Part shown: in pieces, positions 6,778 to 14,349 of the stretch
Numbering within the stretch: the first letter of the stretch is position 1
Layout: each line of letters starts with the position of its first letter
Assembly: GCA_964649195.1 (NCBI GenBank)
Contig: CAZYPK010000045.1
Coordinates: 1-31,813, forward strand
DNA from: JTS-RE9 sp964649195
GTDB lineage: Bacteria; Planctomycetota; Phycisphaerae; Phycisphaerales; Phycisphaeraceae
Direction: 5' to 3'
Length of the DNA stretch: 31,813 nucleotides
Notes under the pieces: model-generated
Database searches by the model: none
Told to the model about the DNA's origin: nothing
What the model saw: only the letters and a program-made list of their open reading frames with translations
Made by a program: the position numbers and the translations under genes

Positions 6778-8016
6778 TCAACCCACCGGCAACGTGCGCG
6801 AAAGCTTCATCACCACCTGCGCGATGATCGCCGCCGCCTGATCGATTTCCTCCCGCGTCGTATGGCGGCTCAGGCTGAAGCGCACCGAACCGTGCGCGAT
6901 GATCGGATCGATGGCCATCGCCAGCAGCACCGGTGAAGGTTCGAGCGAGCCGCTGGAACACGCGGCGCCCGCCGAGGCGCACAAACCTTTCTCGCTGAGA
7001 CCCAGCAGAATCGCCTCGGCTTCCAGGCGCGGGAAGCCGAGGTTGCTGGTGTTCCAGAGTCGCGGCCTGTTGCCGCTGTTGATCACCGTGCCGGGCAGCG
7101 CCGCGATGACCTGTCGCTCCAGTTCATCGCGCAGCGCTTCTTGATGGGATATCGCCTTTGCATCCTCGACGAAGGATTTTGCGAGTTCCGCCGCGACGCC
7201 CATGCCGATGATGCCCGGCGTGTTTTCGGTGCCGCCGCGGCGATCGCGTTCCTGCGGGCCGCCCATGTTTTGCGGTCGCAGCCTGATGCCCGAGCGGACA
7301 AAGAGAACGCCGACACCCTTGGGGCCGTGGAACTTGTGCGCGGAGCAGGTCATGAGGTCGATGGCCGCATCCGCCAGGTTGACGATCATCTTGCCCACCG
7401 CCTGCGTGGCATCGACGTGAAAGTAAATCTTCGTTCTTGCCGCGTGATCGGCCGGTGATTCCCGCTGTTTCATCGACTCGCGGAAGGCTGCGACTTCACG
7501 GGCGATCGCTTCGACAGGTTGGATGATGCCGGTCTCGTTGTTGGCCCACTGCACGCTGATGACGATGGTGTCGCCTGATTCGGCCTGTGATTCAAGCGTT
7601 TCCTTCACGCTCCGCGGATCGACGCAGCCATCGGCGGAGATCGGCAGATGGATGACCTCGGCGCCATGCGTTGCAAACATCGCCGCCGGCTCGCGCACCG
7701 CGGCGTGTTCGATTTTCGTGGTGATGAGCAGTCGCCTGTTTTCACCGGCTGCGCCGGCGTCCGGATTCAGCGCGCCGCGCAAGGCGAGGTTGTTCGACTC
7801 GGTGCCGCCGGAGGTGAAGATGATTTCGCGGTCCTTGCAGCCGATGAGTCCGGCGACGGACGCGCGGGCGAGTTCGACGCGCTGGCGCACCATCTGGCCG
7901 AAACGGTGGACGCTGGAGGGGTTGGCCCAGAGTTGTTCGTTCACTTCATTCATCGCGGCCACGACCTGCGGGGCCGGTTGCGTGGTGGCGTTGTTGTCGA
8001 GGTAGAGCCAGTCCAT
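6778..8016 (-). CDS. Cysteine desulfurase (NifS/IscS-type class V aminotransferase)
   Basis: 412 aa, of normal family length. It starts MDWLYLDNNATTQPAP, the classic class-V N-terminus. The PLP lysine is K228 in CSAHKFHGPKG, preceded by H227. The catalytic cysteine is C353 in GAACSSGSLEPS, the RxGT block is RRGGTENTPG, and EIIFTSGGTESNNLAL binds cofactor. The enzyme converts L-cysteine to alanine and passes persulfide sulfur to Fe-S cluster or thiolation pathways. The SSGS loop after the cysteine points to the NifS/IscS group (group I). No iscU or nifU gene is next to it, so the acceptor is unknown. A TACAAT box sits 6 nt before the ATG. Confidence 0.95.
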   Translation of the reverse strand: MDWLYLDNNATTQPAPQVVAAMNEVNEQLWANPSSVHRFGQMVRQRVELARASVAGLIGCKDREIIFTSGGTESNNLALRGALNPDAGAAGENRRLLITTKIEHAAVREPAAMFATHGAEVIHLPISADGCVDPRSVKETLESQAESGDTIVISVQWANNETGIIQPVEAIAREVAAFRESMKQRESPADHAARTKIYFHVDATQAVGKMIVNLADAAIDLMTCSAHKFHGPKGVGVLFVRSGIRLRPQNMGGPQERDRRGGTENTPGIIGMGVAAELAKSFVEDAKAISHQEALRDELERQVIAALPGTVINSGNRPRLWNTSNLGFPRLEAEAILLGLSEKGLCASAGAACSSGSLEPSPVLLAMAIDPIIAHGSVRFSLSRHTTREEIDQAAAIIAQVVMKLSRTLPVG

Positions 8017-8022
8017 GCGGGA

Positions 8023-8028
8023 ATTGTA
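8023..8028 (-). promoter_or_regulatory. Candidate -10 box (TACAAT) before the cysteine desulfurase
   Basis: Read on the minus strand, CTACAATTC precedes the ATG at 8016; the hexamer ends 6 nt before the start codon. The same hexamer and distance occur before the gene at 236. No convincing -35 element is visible. It suggests a very short 5' UTR, but only from sequence. Confidence 0.3.
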
Positions 8029-8096
8029 GGGACATGCGAGCGCGGCCGGCGTGAAGGGGGATGAGGGTGGTCGTTGCGAAGGCGCGAGCGGCTGGT

Positions 8097-9122
8097 TTAG
8101 AGGAAGCGCCAGTCATCGGTGCGCAGGGTGTGGATCCAGATGAGGGCGTTGGTGATGCCGTGCGCCCAGCAGACGGGGCCCAGGCCCTTGTGACGGGTGA
8201 AGCAGAGGCAGAGGCAATAGGCGATGCCGCAGAAGATGCAGGCCGCGTAGTCGCGCGGCACGTGGCTGAGGGTGAAGATGAGCGTCGAGGCGGCGATGCC
8301 GAAGACGCTGATGGCGCCCAGCGGCACGCGCTTGAATTCATGCTCGAACATCGGCGGCTGCCTGTCGGCTTCCTCGGCGAGTTTCGTGCCCATCAGCTTT
8401 TCGCCGATGACCGGGAAATCCTGGGCGACCTGCACGATGCCGATGAAGGTGTTCTTCGCATTGTTGAAGCTGCGCAGCAGCAGCGAGCGGATGAAGAGCT
8501 CCTCGAAGAGTGGCACGACGATCGACATGCCGATGAGCCGCATGATGAAGGCGGTCCACGCGAGGATGGCGCCGTCGCGCAGGCCCATGCGGATGAAGAC
8601 GGAGTCGGCCCGGGCGGATTCATCGACGAATTGCAGCGTGATCGGGGCATCGCCGCAAACGACCGTCTGCACGGCGGGATCGATCGTCCATTGCACGAGG
8701 TTTGAGGTGAACACATGAAGGCCGACCGATTTCACCTGCTCCATTTCATCGATGACCATGCCCAGCCAGACCCACACGATGAAGACGCCGACGCCGGTGG
8801 GGACCGCCAGCCAGTGGAAGCTGAGCGTGAGTTCGGGGAGCAGTTTGCGGTATCGCCAGAGCAGCCAGCAGACGGCGGTGATCTGGAGTGAATAAAGAAA
8901 CGGATAGGCGGCGGGAAGACGGTCGGCCACGAGTCCGGTGATGGTGAGCAGGACGAGGTAGGTGAGGAACGGGATGACGCGCGGGTGCCAGGGGTGGCCG
9001 GTCATGGCGCCATCGAGATGGGACAGGAGCGAGGGCGCGATGCCGCCGCGCTGCCGGGCCGGTGCGACCGTCGGCTCGGACTGGGGGTCTGGCGGTGATG
9101 TCGGTTCCGTTGGATCACTCAT
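8097..9122 (-). CDS. CPBP family intramembrane glutamic endopeptidase (CAAX protease-like)
   Basis: 341 aa from the ATG at 9122 (MSDPTEPT). The longer frame upstream runs through heptamer repeats and is rejected. A Pro-rich cytosolic head of about 50 residues is followed by several hydrophobic segments (LTYLVLLTITGLVA, WLAVPTGVGVFIVWVWLG and others). All three CPBP/Abi motifs are present: E207-E208-xxx-R212 (EELFIR), H287 in FTLSH, and H321/N325 in WAHGITN. Members are membrane proteases involved in prenyl-protein-like processing, bacteriocin immunity or regulated proteolysis; the substrate here is unknown. A loop between the first two motifs is enlarged (about 60 residues between residues 220 and 275). 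It lies upstream of the cysteine desulfurase, 80 bp apart, possibly co-transcribed. Confidence 0.88.
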   Translation of the reverse strand: MSDPTEPTSPPDPQSEPTVAPARQRGGIAPSLLSHLDGAMTGHPWHPRVIPFLTYLVLLTITGLVADRLPAAYPFLYSLQITAVCWLLWRYRKLLPELTLSFHWLAVPTGVGVFIVWVWLGMVIDEMEQVKSVGLHVFTSNLVQWTIDPAVQTVVCGDAPITLQFVDESARADSVFIRMGLRDGAILAWTAFIMRLIGMSIVVPLFEELFIRSLLLRSFNNAKNTFIGIVQVAQDFPVIGEKLMGTKLAEEADRQPPMFEHEFKRVPLGAISVFGIAASTLIFTLSHVPRDYAACIFCGIAYCLCLCFTRHKGLGPVCWAHGITNALIWIHTLRTDDWRFL

Positions 9123-9181
9123 GGGTGGACCGATGCCCCTGGGTTCCTTCGTCCGAATGATGATACGACTTAATGGGGGGC

Positions 9182-9498
9182 GGGTGTCGGGTATCGGGTA
9201 TCGGGTGTCGGGGAGAAGTTCAAAGTTCTGAGTTGCGAGTTCTGAGTTGCAGGAATTTCGGATTGACTTGCTCCCATTTCCTGCTTTCCTGTTTTCCTGC
9301 TTTCCTGCTTTTCCTCCTCCCCCTCCTCCCCTTCGTGCCTTTGTGCCTCCGTGCCTGTTCAAAACGATCCGGGTATCGGGTGTCGGGTGTCGGGATGGAA
9401 AAGAACGATGCCTCGTCACACGCTGTGGCGAGGCATCGCGAGTCGAGTCGGATTCCTGACCTCTGACCTCTGATCTCTGATCTCTGACCTCTGCCCTC
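9182..9498. repeat. Mosaic of short-period tandem repeats filling an intergenic gap
   Basis: The 374-bp gap between the fibro-slime and CPBP genes is nearly all repeats, and I see no gene in it. In order: four GGGTGTC/GGGTATC heptamers (9182-9209); AGTTCTG/AGTTGCG units (9224-9250); octamers of type CTTTCCTG (about 9276-9316); a GTGCCT-based run (9333-9357); three more GGGTGTC-type units (9371-9394); a hairpin GATGCCTCG/CGAGGCATC (9408-9438); and six TGACCTC/TGATCTC heptamers (9457-9498). The last unit contributes the stop codon of the fibro-slime gene. Confidence 0.8.
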
Positions 9499-10633
9499 AA
9501 TCATAAAGCGGGCTGATGGTGGTGGGCTGAACGGTGTTGAGAAGGATGGAGGTGTCGATGCGGAAGTTGGCCTCGGTGGTGTGTCGTTCGGCGAAGAAGA
9601 AGGCGAGCGAGCAATCGATGCCGGTGGCGCCGTTGGCCGAGTGGGCCTGTCCGTCGGGGTTGCCGCCGGCGAAGACCATGACGCGGACGATTTCGCGGTT
9701 CTGGTGCGGTCCCACACCGGAGAGGATGGCATTGGTGCCGCCGGGGGTGAAGGTCTGCGAGTGGCCGGTGTTGTAGGTGAGGACGACGGACTGGATTTCG
9801 TGGGCCGCAAAGACCTGCACGGAGAGCTTGTTGTTGGCGAAGACGGCGCGGGTGTCGCCGAAGCCGCCGTTGAGGTTGAGATCGATGTAGTAGTCGTTGA
9901 GTTTGATGGGGCAGTTTCCGGGCAGGCCCAGGTTGGTCCATCGCTGCGTGAGCGCGGTCAGTTCGGCGGAGCTGGAAAGGGTTTTGACATCGCCGCCGGC
10001 GACGAAGTGCGACTTGGTGACCCAGGCCTTGCCGTCGAACAGGCGGAAGGAGCCGGTGACCGCGCCGTGTACGCCGCCGATGTCGATGCATCGCTTGCCG
10101 TTGACATAGACCCAGACGTCGTCGTCGCCGATGAAGGTGAAGTTCTGGTTGGGGGCGTAGGTGAACTTGGTGTGAAGTTCGAAGGTGAAGTGGAAGTTCT
10201 TGGCCAGGTCCTGGTTGCCGAAGAGCTTGCTGTTGATGGGCCAGAAGGCGTTGTTCTGGTAGGTATAGACGCCGCCGGGCTGGCTCATCTCGTTGTCGAG
10301 GGTGATGGTGAGCGGGGCCGACAGGTTGACGCCGATCACATCGCGGAACCACTGGTCGAAGGTGGCCTTGCTCTTCATGGTGTCATTGGAGGAAGGGCGC
10401 GTCGGGTTATAGACCGGCTTCTTGTCGTCCCCCAGGTTCATGGTGACCATGTTCAGCACATGGCCGAACTTGCCCTGGCTTCCGGCGGTCTCGAAGTCGG
10501 GGTGACCGCCCGACTTGTCGCCGCGCTTGAAGTCGCGGACGATGCCGGTGAGTTGAATCTGGTCCGCCAGCGCCGGCGAACCGATTGCAAATGCGGTGCA
10601 CATGGCTGCGGCAAGGGTTGATCGGGCTTTCAT
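9497..10633 (-). CDS. Fibro-slime domain exported protein
   Basis: 378 aa from the ATG at 10633, chosen because it begins a classical signal peptide (KARSTLAAAMCTAFAIG, cleavage after ALA at residue 23). The mature protein carries the fibro-slime domain signature (TIGR02148-like): GDDDVWVYVNGK at residues 169-180, followed by IDIGGVHGAV. This calcium-binding, PA14-like beta-sandwich block occurs in large Dictyostelium prespore and slime proteins and in secreted bacterial proteins. An FxFELHTKFTY strand precedes it and DYYIDLNLNGGFG follows. The C-terminus (AFFFAERHTTEANFRIDTSI) belongs to the same domain. The likely location is periplasmic or cell surface; the function is unknown. The stop codon lies inside a heptamer array. 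Confidence 0.85.
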   Translation of the reverse strand: MKARSTLAAAMCTAFAIGSPALADQIQLTGIVRDFKRGDKSGGHPDFETAGSQGKFGHVLNMVTMNLGDDKKPVYNPTRPSSNDTMKSKATFDQWFRDVIGVNLSAPLTITLDNEMSQPGGVYTYQNNAFWPINSKLFGNQDLAKNFHFTFELHTKFTYAPNQNFTFIGDDDVWVYVNGKRCIDIGGVHGAVTGSFRLFDGKAWVTKSHFVAGGDVKTLSSSAELTALTQRWTNLGLPGNCPIKLNDYYIDLNLNGGFGDTRAVFANNKLSVQVFAAHEIQSVVLTYNTGHSQTFTPGGTNAILSGVGPHQNREIVRVMVFAGGNPDGQAHSANGATGIDCSLAFFFAERHTTEANFRIDTSILLNTVQPTTISPLYD

Positions 10634-10813
10634 GGTGAAGTTCCTTTTCTGGGCGAGGTCGGGCTCATCGCCTTGAGACTTATGGCACAAGCATCGGGAG
10701 CCGGGACAATCGATCACGCTGAGTGAAAGTTACGATTTGCCGATAACCCGTCCAAGCGAAACGGGGAGATTCCGGGAAAGATCATTTTGCCTGATCGCTA
10801 CAGGCGGGCGCTT

Positions 10814-10907
10814 GAGAAGTTTTGGGTGGCTGGGGCTGAGGCTTTGCGAAGCCCCGGCTCCCCCGGCTCCCCTTGCCGGGGCTTCGCGGACTCAGCCCCA
10901 GTCACCC
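10814..10907. repeat. Palindromic foldback element, copy 1
   Basis: The left arm (10814-10857) contains GGGTGGCTGGGGCTGAGGC and the right arm (10876-10907) is its near reverse complement, with CGGACTCAGCCCCAGTCACC. A second copy with the same arms lies at 26473-26619. This one starts 4 nt after the stop of the release-factor-like gene. Both copies have the same orientation relative to the preceding minus-strand gene. No ORF is inside. It may be a MITE-like or REP-like element, or a 3'-end structure. Confidence 0.75.
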
Positions 10908-10911
10908 GGCA

Positions 10912-11424
10912 TCACTTGAGGCGCGACTGTCCCTTGAGTTGACGCCGGGCGTTGACCTGTTGCAATGCGCGCGGCTCGTCCTTCAACAGCTTCACCAGTT
11001 GCGAAGGCGTCACGGCGAGAAACGCCGCCGCCCTGGGGATGTCCCACTGCACCGCCGCGATGACATCCATCGCCTGGGCCAGCATCGCGGGGAAATCATC
11101 ATGGGTCGGATTCAAAGCGATGCGGCCGTTTTTGCAACGCGATCGCCAAAGCTTGCCGGGGCCTTGCTCCGCATCAATCGCGCAGCGAACCTCGAGGGCA
11201 AGATTCACCCGCAGCCGGAACGTGGCCATGCGATGATTCTCGATCTGGCTTCGCCGCTCGGTCGCGCCGCCGGTGATGCCGGTGGCCAGGTGCGTGAGCG
11301 TGATGGCCGTCTCGACCTTGTTGCGATTCTGGCCGCCCGGTCCCGAAGCGCGGCTGCGCCTGACCTCGCACTGCCGCGCGAGTTCCTCAGCCTCCAGCGA
11401 TGCGGGATGCGAAGTCGGGTTCAT
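10912..11424 (-). CDS. Release factor-like protein with GGQ (RF-1 domain) motif
   Basis: 170 aa from the ATG at 11424, chosen because GAGG lies 3 nt upstream. A GTG at 11433 and an ATG at 11427 are alternatives. The RF-1 catalytic domain covers about residues 15-90, with VRRSRASGPGGQNRNKVE placing the peptidyl-tRNA hydrolysis motif at G30-G31-Q32. There is no stop-codon recognition domain, so it is not RF1 or RF2. Such small GGQ proteins (ArfB/YaeJ, PrfH and unnamed families) usually rescue stalled ribosomes. The C-terminal half (IPRAAAFLAVTPSQLVKLLK) looks like a helix-turn-helix-type helical domain, and the extreme C-terminus is basic as in rescue factors. It is monocistronic in appearance. 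Confidence 0.85.
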   Translation of the reverse strand: MNPTSHPASLEAEELARQCEVRRSRASGPGGQNRNKVETAITLTHLATGITGGATERRSQIENHRMATFRLRVNLALEVRCAIDAEQGPGKLWRSRCKNGRIALNPTHDDFPAMLAQAMDVIAAVQWDIPRAAAFLAVTPSQLVKLLKDEPRALQQVNARRQLKGQSRLK

Positions 11425-11587
11425 CATCCTCACATGCTATACAGACCGGCACAAGACCTGAATTCGGGAGCGGCGAACGTGCATGATTTTCCCTTTCACG
11501 AGGATCGCCAGAACATGACCGGCGATGGAGGCGTAGTGAGCATGGTCACGGGGAACCCTCCGGCAACGAACATCGACCGCCCCTGGC

Positions 11588-11593
11588 TATACT
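11588..11593 (+). promoter_or_regulatory. Candidate -10 box (TATACT) of the redoxin gene
   Basis: TATACT lies 33 nt before the ATG at 11627, in a plausible position, but no good -35 element is 16-18 bp upstream. A purine-rich AAGGA ribosome binding site follows, 7 nt before the start. Confidence 0.3.
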
Positions 11594-11626
11594 CGCAGCT
11601 TCACTCGCATTCGCAAGGAAGACCGA

Positions 11627-12205
11627 ATGAATCGACTCACCTGTTTTGCCGCCGTGCTCGTCGGCCTGCTGCTGTCGGCGGGCCATGCTTCGGAAGTGGG
11701 CAAGCCCGCGCCGGCGATCGTGCTCAAGGACCTCGACGGCAACGCGGTCTCGCTGGCGGATCACAAGGACAAGATCGTGGTGGTTCACTTTCAAAGTGCC
11801 AACTGTCCGTGGGACAAGGCCTACCAGCCGGTGCTGAATCGGCTGGCGTTGCGCTATGCGGACAAGGGCGTGGTGTTCCTGGCGATCAACGCGAACGCCG
11901 ACGAGAACGTCGACCGCATCAGGCAGTACACGCGGACCACCGCGGTGGCCTACACGATTCTGAAGGATGAGAACGCGGCGGTGGCCGACGCCTACAACGC
12001 CCGGGTGACGCCGCATCTCTTCGTGCTCGACGCCAGGCATGTGCTCGCCTACGCGGGCGGCATCGAAAAGGGGCCCGCCAGCCCGCGCGACGCGGGGCAG
12101 AGCAAGGAGCAATATCTCGAACCGGTGCTGGCGGCGCTGACCGCCGGGAAAAAGCCCCCGATCACCTCGTCAAAACCGACCGGCAGCAGGATTCAGAGGA
12201 AGTGA
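11627..12205 (+). CDS. Exported redoxin / AhpC-TSA-like thioredoxin-fold protein
   Basis: 192 aa. A signal peptide (MNRLTCFAAVLVGLLLSAGHA, cleavage near residue 21) is followed by a redoxin domain: VGKPAPAIVLKDLDGNAVSL, KIVVVHFQSANCPWDKAYQP and a cis-Pro region VTPHLFVLD. After processing the only cysteine is C60, in NCPWD, where thioredoxins have CxxC. Peroxiredoxin-like single-cysteine chemistry is therefore more likely than disulfide isomerase activity, and its partner is unknown. The C-terminal region (EQYLEPVLAALTAGKKPP) is typical of this planctomycete-rich redoxin group. The tail after residue 180 is Lys/Ser/Thr rich. It appears monocistronic and converges on the pilus operon. Confidence 0.85.
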   Translation: MNRLTCFAAVLVGLLLSAGHASEVGKPAPAIVLKDLDGNAVSLADHKDKIVVVHFQSANCPWDKAYQPVLNRLALRYADKGVVFLAINANADENVDRIRQYTRTTAVAYTILKDENAAVADAYNARVTPHLFVLDARHVLAYAGGIEKGPASPRDAGQSKEQYLEPVLAALTAGKKPPITSSKPTGSRIQRK

Positions 12206-12215
12206 GGATCGCCAG

Positions 12216-12236
12216 CCGCGACGTAACACGTCGCGG
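12216..12236 (+). terminator. Post-stop hairpin CCGCGACGT/ACGTCGCGG after redoxin
   Basis: A perfect 9-bp stem with a 3-nt loop begins 10 nt after the redoxin stop. Outer arms CCGCGAC/GTCGCGG are shared with hairpins at 12331-12351 and 22064-22112, each also just after a stop codon. There is no U-tract. It is a terminator-like element by position; the mechanism is inferred. Confidence 0.5.
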
Positions 12237-12330
12237 ACGCGCACGAACTGATGGAGTGCTCCGATCGCGCGGCGGGTTTCGCGCCCGCTCATCTCCCTTG
12301 TCATGGAACACGGCGGGAGGCCGTGCATGT

Positions 12331-12351
12331 CCGCGACTCGTTGAGTCGCGG
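12331..12351 (-). terminator. Post-stop hairpin CCGCGACTC/GAGTCGCGG after the pilus ATPase gene
   Basis: A perfect 9-bp stem with a GTT triloop (plus strand) lies 18 nt beyond the stop of the minus-strand ATPase gene. Compared with 12216-12236 the seven outer pairs are identical, while the two inner pairs change in a compensatory way. The two sit in inverted orientation in the gap between the convergent genes and may serve as terminators for each side. Confidence 0.5.
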
Positions 12352-12369
12352 CTCTGAATCCGATGTCCT

Positions 12370-14202
12370 TCAGATCGTCGCTTCGGTGACGCGCAGCACT
12401 TCATCGACCGTCGTCAGACCGCGCGCCACCTTGCGGAAGCCATCGACGCGCAGTGAGACCATGCCGCGCTCGACGCACATGCGGCGGAACTCGGTGACGT
12501 TGGGGTTGCTCACCACCTTGTCGCGCAGGAAGTCATCGAGCACCAGCAGCTCGTACAGACCCACGCGGCCGGAGTAGCCGGTGTTGCGGCAGCGGTCGCA
12601 GCCTTCGCCGGCGAACATGTCGTTGATGCTGATGCCGTGCATGCCCAGATGCTCGAGCACTTCCTCGGAAGGCTTCAGGGGCACCTTGCAATGCTCGCAG
12701 ATTTTCCGCGTCAGCCGCTGGGCGAGCGTGGCGTTGACGGCGGCGCCGATGAGGTAGGGTTCGACGCCGATGTTGATCAGCCGCGTCACGCTGCTGGGGG
12801 CGTCGTTGGTGTGCAAAGTGGAAAGCACCAGGTGGCCGGTGAGCGAAGCCTGTATGGCGATCTTGCCGGTTTCCGCGTCGCGGATTTCGCCGACCATCAC
12901 CACGTCCGGGTCCTGTCGCAGCAGCGATCGCAGGGCGGCGGCGAAGGTCATGCCGATGCGTTCGTGGGCCTGCACCTGGTTGACGCCGTTGAGGTGATAT
13001 TCGACGGGGTCTTCGACGGTGGAGATGTTCAGTTCGTTGCGGTCCATCTGGCCCAGCGATGCGTAGAGCGTGGTCGTCTTGCCGCTGCCGGTGGGGCCGG
13101 TGACGAGGAGGATGCCGTGGGGCTGGTCGATCTGGCGTTTCCAGATCATGAGCGTGTCCTCATCCATGCCCAGGGCGTCGAGCGTGACCTGGATCGAGCG
13201 CGTGTCGAGGATGCGCATGACCGCTTTTTCGCCTGAAACGGTGGGCAATGTTGAAAGTCGCAGGTCGAGCTTGCGGCCATGAATCATCGCGCGGATGCGG
13301 CCGTCCTGCGGCAGGCGGCGCTCGGAAATGTCCAGGTTCGACATGACCTTCAATCGTGAGATCACCGCGGCATGCATCTGCTGGGGCGGACTCATCGCCT
13401 CGAACAGCACGCCATCGATGCGGTAGCGAATCTTCAGTTTCTTCTCCTGCGGCTCGATGTGAATATCGCTGGCGCCCTGCTTGACCGCGTCGGCGATGAT
13501 GAAGTTCACCAGGCGGATGATCGGCGATTCGCCGGCCATCTTCTCCAGGTCGAGGTCCTCCTCCTTCGATTCGACAACCTCGACATCATCCTCCTCCACG
13601 CCCGCGATGATCTGATCGACGTTGACGTTGTTGTCCGCGCTGGTCTCCTCACGGCGCGATTCGATGACCGCTGCGATGTCCTTGCGGCAGACCACGACCG
13701 GCTTGACGGCGACGCCCAGGCGGTGGCGCACCTCGTCGATGATGATCAGGTTGTCAGGATGCACCACGCCGACGATCAGCCGCTGCCCCGCATTGCGCAG
13801 CGGAATCACGCCATGGTCGCGGCAGTAATCCTGCCCCAGCCTTTCCAGCAGCTTGGCGTTGACGTCATCGGGCGTGACACGCTCGAAGGTGAGTCCGCTG
13901 ATGATGGCGGCGGCGGCCTGAATCTCCGCCTCATCGACGCCCATCTCGAAGAAGATGTCCGCCATCTTCTTGCCGGGCGTCTTGGAGATCACGCCCCGGG
14001 CGCTGGTGAGCTCCGCCGGGCTGATCGCACCGTTGTCGAGCATCACCTGCGCCAGATCCCGGATGGCCGTCGTCTCCGGCTCATCGTCAGGCGTCCACAG
14101 GTCCGAGAGCGACTCGGTGGCGCGGCGGGGAATCGGCGCAGGCGAGGCGATCTCGTCGTCATCGAGCGATTGCAGCCATTTGCCCAGTTCGGTCTTTTCC
14201 AT
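12370..14202 (-). CDS. GspE/PulE/PilB family assembly ATPase
   Basis: 610 aa. The N-terminal region (about 1-200) is a MshEN/T2SSE_N-type domain (LDNGAISPAELTSA, GVIPLRNAGQRLIVGVVHP). The ATPase core follows: SDIHIEPQEKKLKIRYRIDG (N-terminal PAS-like part), Walker A GPTGSGKT with K375, the Asp box DPVEYHLNGVNQVQ, Walker B VVMVGEIRDAETG, and a His box LSTLHTNDA. A zinc-binding tetracysteine C502/C505...C535/C538 (CEHC, CDRC) is characteristic of PilB/GspE and absent from PilT. It is a hexameric cytoplasmic motor driving pilus extension or pseudopilus assembly. It is the last gene of the pil operon. Neighbouring pilMNO genes make PilB the better guess, but T2SS use is possible. Confidence 0.93.
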   Translation of the reverse strand: MEKTELGKWLQSLDDDEIASPAPIPRRATESLSDLWTPDDEPETTAIRDLAQVMLDNGAISPAELTSARGVISKTPGKKMADIFFEMGVDEAEIQAAAAIISGLTFERVTPDDVNAKLLERLGQDYCRDHGVIPLRNAGQRLIVGVVHPDNLIIIDEVRHRLGVAVKPVVVCRKDIAAVIESRREETSADNNVNVDQIIAGVEEDDVEVVESKEEDLDLEKMAGESPIIRLVNFIIADAVKQGASDIHIEPQEKKLKIRYRIDGVLFEAMSPPQQMHAAVISRLKVMSNLDISERRLPQDGRIRAMIHGRKLDLRLSTLPTVSGEKAVMRILDTRSIQVTLDALGMDEDTLMIWKRQIDQPHGILLVTGPTGSGKTTTLYASLGQMDRNELNISTVEDPVEYHLNGVNQVQAHERIGMTFAAALRSLLRQDPDVVMVGEIRDAETGKIAIQASLTGHLVLSTLHTNDAPSSVTRLINIGVEPYLIGAAVNATLAQRLTRKICEHCKVPLKPSEEVLEHLGMHGISINDMFAGEGCDRCRNTGYSGRVGLYELLVLDDFLRDKVVSNPNVTEFRRMCVERGMVSLRVDGFRKVARGLTTVDEVLRVTEATI

Positions 14203-14211
14203 GGGAGAACC

Positions 14212-14337
14212 AGAGGTCAGGGGACAGGGGACAGAGATCAGAGGTCAGAGATCAGAGGTGAGGAGACAGGGGACAGGAAACAGAGATTTGAAATCTGAAA
14301 TCTGATCTCTGTTTTCTGTCTCCTGTTCCCTGTCTCC
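14212..14337. repeat. 18-unit heptamer foldback between pilus genes
   Basis: Eighteen contiguous 7-bp units occupy 126 bp. The left half has AGAGGTC, AGGGGAC and AGAGATC types; the right half has TGATCTC, TGTCTCC and TGTTCCC types. The right half is close to the reverse complement of the left, so the RNA or single-stranded DNA would fold back around 14288. It fills most of the gap between the ATPase and PilP-like genes, starting 10 nt upstream of the ATPase ATG. Confidence 0.85.
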
Positions 14338-14349
14338 TACCGCCCCGTC

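Noticed and set aside
9123..9500. N-terminal extension of the CPBP protease
   Set aside because: It translates the repeat mosaic; MSDPTEPT at 9122 is the first sensible start.
10814..10907. Insertion sequence
   Set aside because: Inverted arms but no transposase frame and no visible target duplication; recorded as a repeat only.
10873..11970. 365-codon open frame on the plus strand
   Set aside because: It crosses the antisense of the GGQ gene and then the redoxin gene in a wrong frame; no coherent protein.
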